From Candidatus Omnitrophota bacterium (lineage in GTDB: Bacteria > Omnitrophota > Gorgyraeia > Gygaellales > Profunditerraquicolaceae), in NCBI GenBank assembly GCA_903907475.1, contig CAIVOB010000139.1, positions 1 through 17,261 on the forward strand: a stretch of DNA of 17,261 nucleotides, in the 5' to 3' direction. A program made the translations under genes and the position numbers. Below the pieces are notes generated by a model. It did not search any database and had not been told where the DNA came from. It worked only from the letters and a program-made list of their open reading frames with translations. Each line of letters begins with the position of its first letter. The stretch's first letter is position 1. Positions 14,719 through 17,261 of this stretch are shown here, piece by piece.

Positions 14719-14787
14719 GTTTGTGAGCGGATAACTTACCGAACGCAAAGCGTGAGGTAAGTTATAGCGTAAGCGCCCGCGAACAAA
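14716..14787 (+). repeat. Long imperfect hairpin with tandem GA/GA step (element C)
   Basis: As RNA, TTTGTTTGTG (14716-14725) pairs with CGCGAACAAA (14778-14787) through 10 pairs including two G-U. ATAACTTACC (14731-14740) pairs perfectly with GGTAAGTTAT (14756-14765). The tip is GA, ACGC, AAA, GCGT, GA (14741-14755), that is a 4-bp hairpin joined through opposed GA/GA, which form sheared pairs in RNA. The left arm overlaps the terminator T-run. It directly abuts the hairpin at 14787-14845. Function unknown. Confidence 0.65.
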
Positions 14788-14845
14788 TTCCGCTGAGTAT
14801 GCCAAAATTATTAGAATAATTTTGGCATATTTTACGAAGCGGAAT
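14787..14845. repeat. Two-stem hairpin element with GAG/TWTTACGA internal loop, copy B (recG-dusB)
   Basis: The outer arms ATTCCGCT (14787-14794) and AGCGGAAT (14838-14845) pair perfectly. The inner arms pair over 15 bp (14798-14812 with 14815-14829) around the 2-base loop AG. The bases between stems are GAG (14795-14797) and TTTTACGA (14830-14837). This layout matches the element at 3591-3648 with unrelated stem bases. On the plus strand it is followed by C and five T, so this copy could also act as a terminator in that direction. Confidence 0.85.
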
Positions 14846-14861
14846 CTTTTTCTCTCCAATA

Positions 14862-14880
14862 ATTAGTGTCTGTCCCTAAT
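14862..14880. repeat. Short palindrome with GGGACAGACAC motif at the dusB stop
   Basis: ATTAG (14862-14866) and CTAAT (14876-14880) flank TGTCTGTCC. On the minus strand this reads TTAGGGACAGACACTAAT and starts within the dusB stop codon. From memory, GGGACAGACAC strings recur beside REP-type (IS200-like) transposases in several phyla. I cannot verify that here, so a mobile-element remnant is only a suggestion. Confidence 0.4.
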
Positions 14881-15842
14881 TAAATACTGAACGCCTCTTT
14901 TATGATTTTCTCTATTTCGACCTTAGTCCTTACCCTGGAAGATTTTTCCCTTAAAGTTCGCACCTTACGCAATCCCTTAGTGTACCAGCTATAAAATTTA
15001 CGAAAAATTATCACACCGTTTCTTTCTCCATAAAAACTTACGCTCGCATCCAAATGTTCCAACATAATCCGCGCCACTTCTTCATTCTGCGGACGGCTAA
15101 TAATCTTATCATGTTTTAAATACTCACTTATTTCTTTAAAGATCCAAGGATTGCCCAGGGATCCGCGGGCGATTGCCAGGCCGTCACATCCGGTTTCATC
15201 AATCATTTTTTTAGCCAAAATATTAGAAAAAACATCCCCACTGGCAATTAAGGGAATTTTTAATACTTTTTTTACTTCCCGAATAACATCATAATCTACC
15301 TGCCCGCTATACCCTTGAGTTTTAGTGCGGCCGTGAATAAACAAAGCATCCACACCGCAATCTTGGGCTAATAAAGCAATTTCCCGGGCATTCACTGAAT
15401 CTTTGTCCCACCCAGAACGGATTTTAACACTTACCGGGAGCCAGGAATTTTTCACCACTAATTTTAATAATTTAGTAAATTTTTTTGGTTCACGTAATAA
15501 TCCTGAACCCTCTCCTCTGCGCACCACTTTTTTAGCCGGACAAGCCGCATTAAAATCTAAAAGATCAAATTTATAATTACGTAATACTTCCAAAGCTTTT
15601 AAAATATATTGCTCTTCGCATCCTAATACCTGTAAACCTAAAGGTTTATCTTTAGGCAAAGTCGCAAGCATTTGCTTAGTACGGCGGCTAGCGTGGCTAA
15701 TCGAGCGACAGTTAATCATCTCCACAAACGCTAACTCTGCCCCGAATTTACGGTTGAGCATGCGAAATGGTAAATCTGTGATCCCGGCCATCGGGGCAAG
15801 AATCAAATTAGATTTTAATTTTAAATTGCCTATTTTTAGCAT
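14880..15842 (-). CDS. dusB: tRNA-dihydrouridine synthase
   Basis: This 320-residue FMN enzyme reduces uridines in the tRNA D-loop. It opens with KLKSNLILAPMAGITDLPFRML (8-29), has the catalytic Cys101 in NAACPAKKV, and later IRSGW, FIHGRT, ASGDV and DGLAIARGSLGNPWIF for flavin binding. The usual NxGCP has Ala100 in place of Gly. Length and PAKKV place it nearest DusB. There is no Shine-Dalgarno sequence: a 90-base structured repeat lies 13 bases before the ATG. The stop codon is merged with a short palindrome, so the last residues may have been altered by an insertion. It follows pgi after 108 bases. Confidence 0.93.
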   Translation of the reverse strand: MLKIGNLKLKSNLILAPMAGITDLPFRMLNRKFGAELAFVEMINCRSISHASRRTKQMLATLPKDKPLGLQVLGCEEQYILKALEVLRNYKFDLLDFNAACPAKKVVRRGEGSGLLREPKKFTKLLKLVVKNSWLPVSVKIRSGWDKDSVNAREIALLAQDCGVDALFIHGRTKTQGYSGQVDYDVIREVKKVLKIPLIASGDVFSNILAKKMIDETGCDGLAIARGSLGNPWIFKEISEYLKHDKIISRPQNEEVARIMLEHLDASVSFYGERNGVIIFRKFYSWYTKGLRKVRTLREKSSRVRTKVEIEKIIKEAFSI

Positions 15843-15856
15843 ATTTGATTACAAAA

Positions 15857-15945
15857 TTAGCGGGTCCTGCCACTGCGGCACCCTTTTCGTACTCGCCTTA
15901 TCGGCTCCGTGCGAAAATGGGACCCGCCTCCGTGTCACCCGCTAA
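15857..15945 (-). repeat. Constant-end/variable-core palindromic element, copy 2 (pgi-dusB)
   Basis: The terminal repeats TTAGCGGGT (15857-15865) and ACCCGCTAA (15937-15945) are identical to copy 1, and the pairing extends to 11 bp in this copy (15855-15947). The next blocks, CCTGCCACTGCGGCACCC on the left and GCCTCCGTGTC on the right, are also conserved. The core differs: TTTTCG (15884-15889) pairs with CGAAAA (15911-15916 region) where copy 1 has TTTTTTTG with CAAAAAAA. This copy has a second GGACCCGC (15920-15927) that could pair with the left-end GCGGGTCC, giving an alternative fold. It begins 5 bases after the pgi stop. Confidence 0.9.
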
Positions 15946-15950
15946 TTAAA

Positions 15951-17261
15951 TTATAATAAATATTCAGATTTTTTAATTAATGGCTTGCTTTTTATCTCAC
16001 CGGCAATTTCTGGCGCGATGCCCGGCTTGCCTAATTTATAATACATATAATTTTTGTAGCCTTCAACTCCCGGTTGATCGAAAGCATTAACGTTAAGCAA
16101 TTCACCTTCAAAAGCAGTAGCCATCTCAAAGAAAAATAACAATGCCCCCCAATGATAAGCATCAACTTCGGGCATAATAATCGTGCAATTCGGCCGCTGC
16201 TCATTTACCAGCGCCCACTCCGTAGCTTCCTGCGCTAGCTGCATTAACTGGCTATATTGCCTCCCGGAAAGCAAGTCCCCTATACCAGGAACTTTAAGAT
16301 CCGTCTTAAACTTTTCCACCCGGATAAAAGTAACCACCTTATTATTTTCTCCCTCAACATTATTTTGTTGAATAGAATGCAAATCATTAGTACCGGCTGC
16401 GGCAATCGGCGTGCGGCCGCGATTAAATAAATTTTCCTTATCCGCCTCCCAGCTTTCTACCCCATTTCGATCTACCTCAATTTTACGATGATATTTCTTC
16501 CCTAAACTTTCCGCTAAAAGCTGCACGTACCAATCGGCGGTAGATTTAAGAGTCTGAGAAAAAGGCATTAATATCGCCAAGGATTTACCTTTCTTTTGGT
16601 AAAGAATCGTCTGTAACAAAGCATAAAGATAAGCCGGATTTTTGAGGATCTCTTTTTGACTGCAACGCGCAAACATATCCTGAGCTCCGGCAAATACCTT
16701 TTGAATATCTATTCCAACAAGCGCCAGATGTAAAAGCCCCATATTTAATTCCGAAAATCTTCCCCCGACGCCTTTGAAAAGCGGTAAAGAACGGAAACTT
16801 AAAACATCTTTTTCCTGCTCAGAATTTACTCTTTTTCTTAATGCACCGGATTCCGGATCAGTAATCGCAAAAATCTGCCGTCCGTACTTAGCGCCTAAAA
16901 CTTTTTTCAGCCAAGCCTCTACAATCATTAAAGCCACCTTAGTTTCGGTGGTTTCTCCGGATTTAGAAATTACCACGACAAAAGTTTTTTTCGCGTTAAG
17001 ATTTTTTAAGAGCACTTGTAATGTATCAGGGTCCAAATTATTACCCTCTAAATAGATACGTGGTAATTTCTTTCTTAGAGTTTTAAATTCATTATAATAT
17101 GGCGCACCGAGCGCATCCTGAGCAGCTTTTAAACCCAAATACGAACCTCCGATTCCTAAAAAAAGAACGTTCTCATATTTTTTAGCAATCTCTTTACCTA
17201 ATTTTTGAATCGCGATAATTTGGCTTACATCTTGCACGGCAAGCTTGGCCCACTCTAAATT
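15951..17261 (-). CDS. pgi: Glucose-6-phosphate isomerase (N-terminus beyond window)
   Basis: An open frame of 436 codons enters from the right edge and ends with TAA at 15951. A GTG lies in frame at 17237, but the frame stays open to 17261 with sequence that fits the family (NLEWAKLAVQDV), so the true start is outside. The enzyme interconverts glucose-6-phosphate and fructose-6-phosphate. Visible motifs are VLFLGIGGSYLGLKAAQ near the start, VVISKSGETTETK, a catalytic Glu in QLLAESLGKK, GTNDLHSIQQ, and FDQPGVEGYKNYMYYKLG near the end. Spacing fits the compact, Bacillus/Thermotoga-like form of about 450-500 residues. It precedes dusB but is separated from it by a structured repeat. Confidence 0.95.
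   Translation of the reverse strand, partial: NLEWAKLAVQDVSQIIAIQKLGKEIAKKYENVLFLGIGGSYLGLKAAQDALGAPYYNEFKTLRKKLPRIYLEGNNLDPDTLQVLLKNLNAKKTFVVVISKSGETTETKVALMIVEAWLKKVLGAKYGRQIFAITDPESGALRKRVNSEQEKDVLSFRSLPLFKGVGGRFSELNMGLLHLALVGIDIQKVFAGAQDMFARCSQKEILKNPAYLYALLQTILYQKKGKSLAILMPFSQTLKSTADWYVQLLAESLGKKYHRKIEVDRNGVESWEADKENLFNRGRTPIAAAGTNDLHSIQQNNVEGENNKVVTFIRVEKFKTDLKVPGIGDLLSGRQYSQLMQLAQEATEWALVNEQRPNCTIIMPEVDAYHWGALLFFFEMATAFEGELLNVNAFDQPGVEGYKNYMYYKLGKPGIAPEIAGEIKSKPLIKKSEYLL

Larger units (their letters stand above)
14547..14879. other. 333-base gene-free region rich in structured elements
   Basis: No credible protein gene lies between recG and dusB. From low to high coordinates the region holds a possible recG promoter, an oppositely directed promoter, a small structured plus-strand transcript with a terminator, a hairpin with tandem GA steps (14716-14787), a two-stem hairpin (14787-14845), and a short palindrome reaching the dusB stop. 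It is the only place in the window where plus-strand transcription looks likely. Confidence 0.8.

Noticed and set aside
14657..14734. Possible 25-codon peptide starting at an ATA after AAGGAGG on the plus strand
   Set aside because: ATA is a very rare start codon, the peptide runs through the terminator stem, and the bases are better explained by RNA pairing.
14720..14736. Fifteen-base identity to the E. coli lac operator (TTGTGAGCGGATAAC)
   Set aside because: It is half of the hairpin at 14716-14787. The remaining operator bases and any lac gene or LacI-type regulator are absent, and the flanks do not look like vector. I treat it as chance, although a check for assembly contamination would be cheap.

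Overview
This window is a compact stretch of bacterial chromosome, AT-rich by eye (roughly 40% G+C). All 18 protein-coding genes are read from the minus strand, so transcription runs from high to low coordinates. The gene content is core metabolism and translation. I see no tRNA, rRNA, CRISPR array, transposase gene or phage gene. The order recG-rsmD-coaD-yceD-rpmF-plsX-fabHDG-acpP-fabF is a common bacterial arrangement. Here it continues directly into leuC-leuD-leuB-asd-truA and a membrane glycosyltransferase. The tight packing, frequent start/stop overlaps and base composition suggest an uncultured, Gram-negative-like lineage of the Omnitrophota type. That placement is a guess from gene layout and is not proven by anything in the window.

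Layout in the direction of transcription: (1) 17261-15951, glucose-6-phosphate isomerase, with its N-terminus cut off by the window edge, then dusB (15842-14880). (2) 14879-14547, a 333-base gene-free stretch packed with structure. It holds a probable plus-strand small RNA with its own promoter and terminator, two large hairpin elements, and a possible leaderless recG promoter. (3) 14546-10764, recG, rsmD, coaD, yceD (DUF177) and rpmF: DNA repair, 16S rRNA methylation, CoA synthesis, 23S rRNA accumulation and ribosomal protein bL32. (4) 10745-5440, plsX, fabH, fabD, fabG, acpP and fabF, the fatty-acid initiation and elongation genes. Hairpins flank acpP. (5) 5406-1362, leuC, leuD, leuB and asd: leucine synthesis and the aspartate-semialdehyde branch point. 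(6) 1386-1, truA and a partial GT-C-type glycosyltransferase.

Functional links: CoaD makes the CoA precursor whose phosphopantetheine arm activates AcpP. PlsX, FabH, FabD, FabG and FabF then act on acyl-ACP. YceD and bL32, both zinc-ribbon proteins, tie ribosome supply to lipid synthesis, while LeuBCD and Asd serve amino-acid synthesis. LeuA, FabZ and an enoyl-ACP reductase are not in the window.

The most unusual content is intergenic. One 90-base element with constant ends and a variable, self-complementary core occurs twice (2419-2508 and 15857-15945), each time 3-5 bases after a stop codon and in the same orientation to transcription. A second family of two hairpins (3591-3648 and 14787-14845) has unrelated stem sequences but the same asymmetric internal loop (GAG opposite TWTTACGA) and the same 15-bp inner stem. 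Neither family is one I recognise by name.
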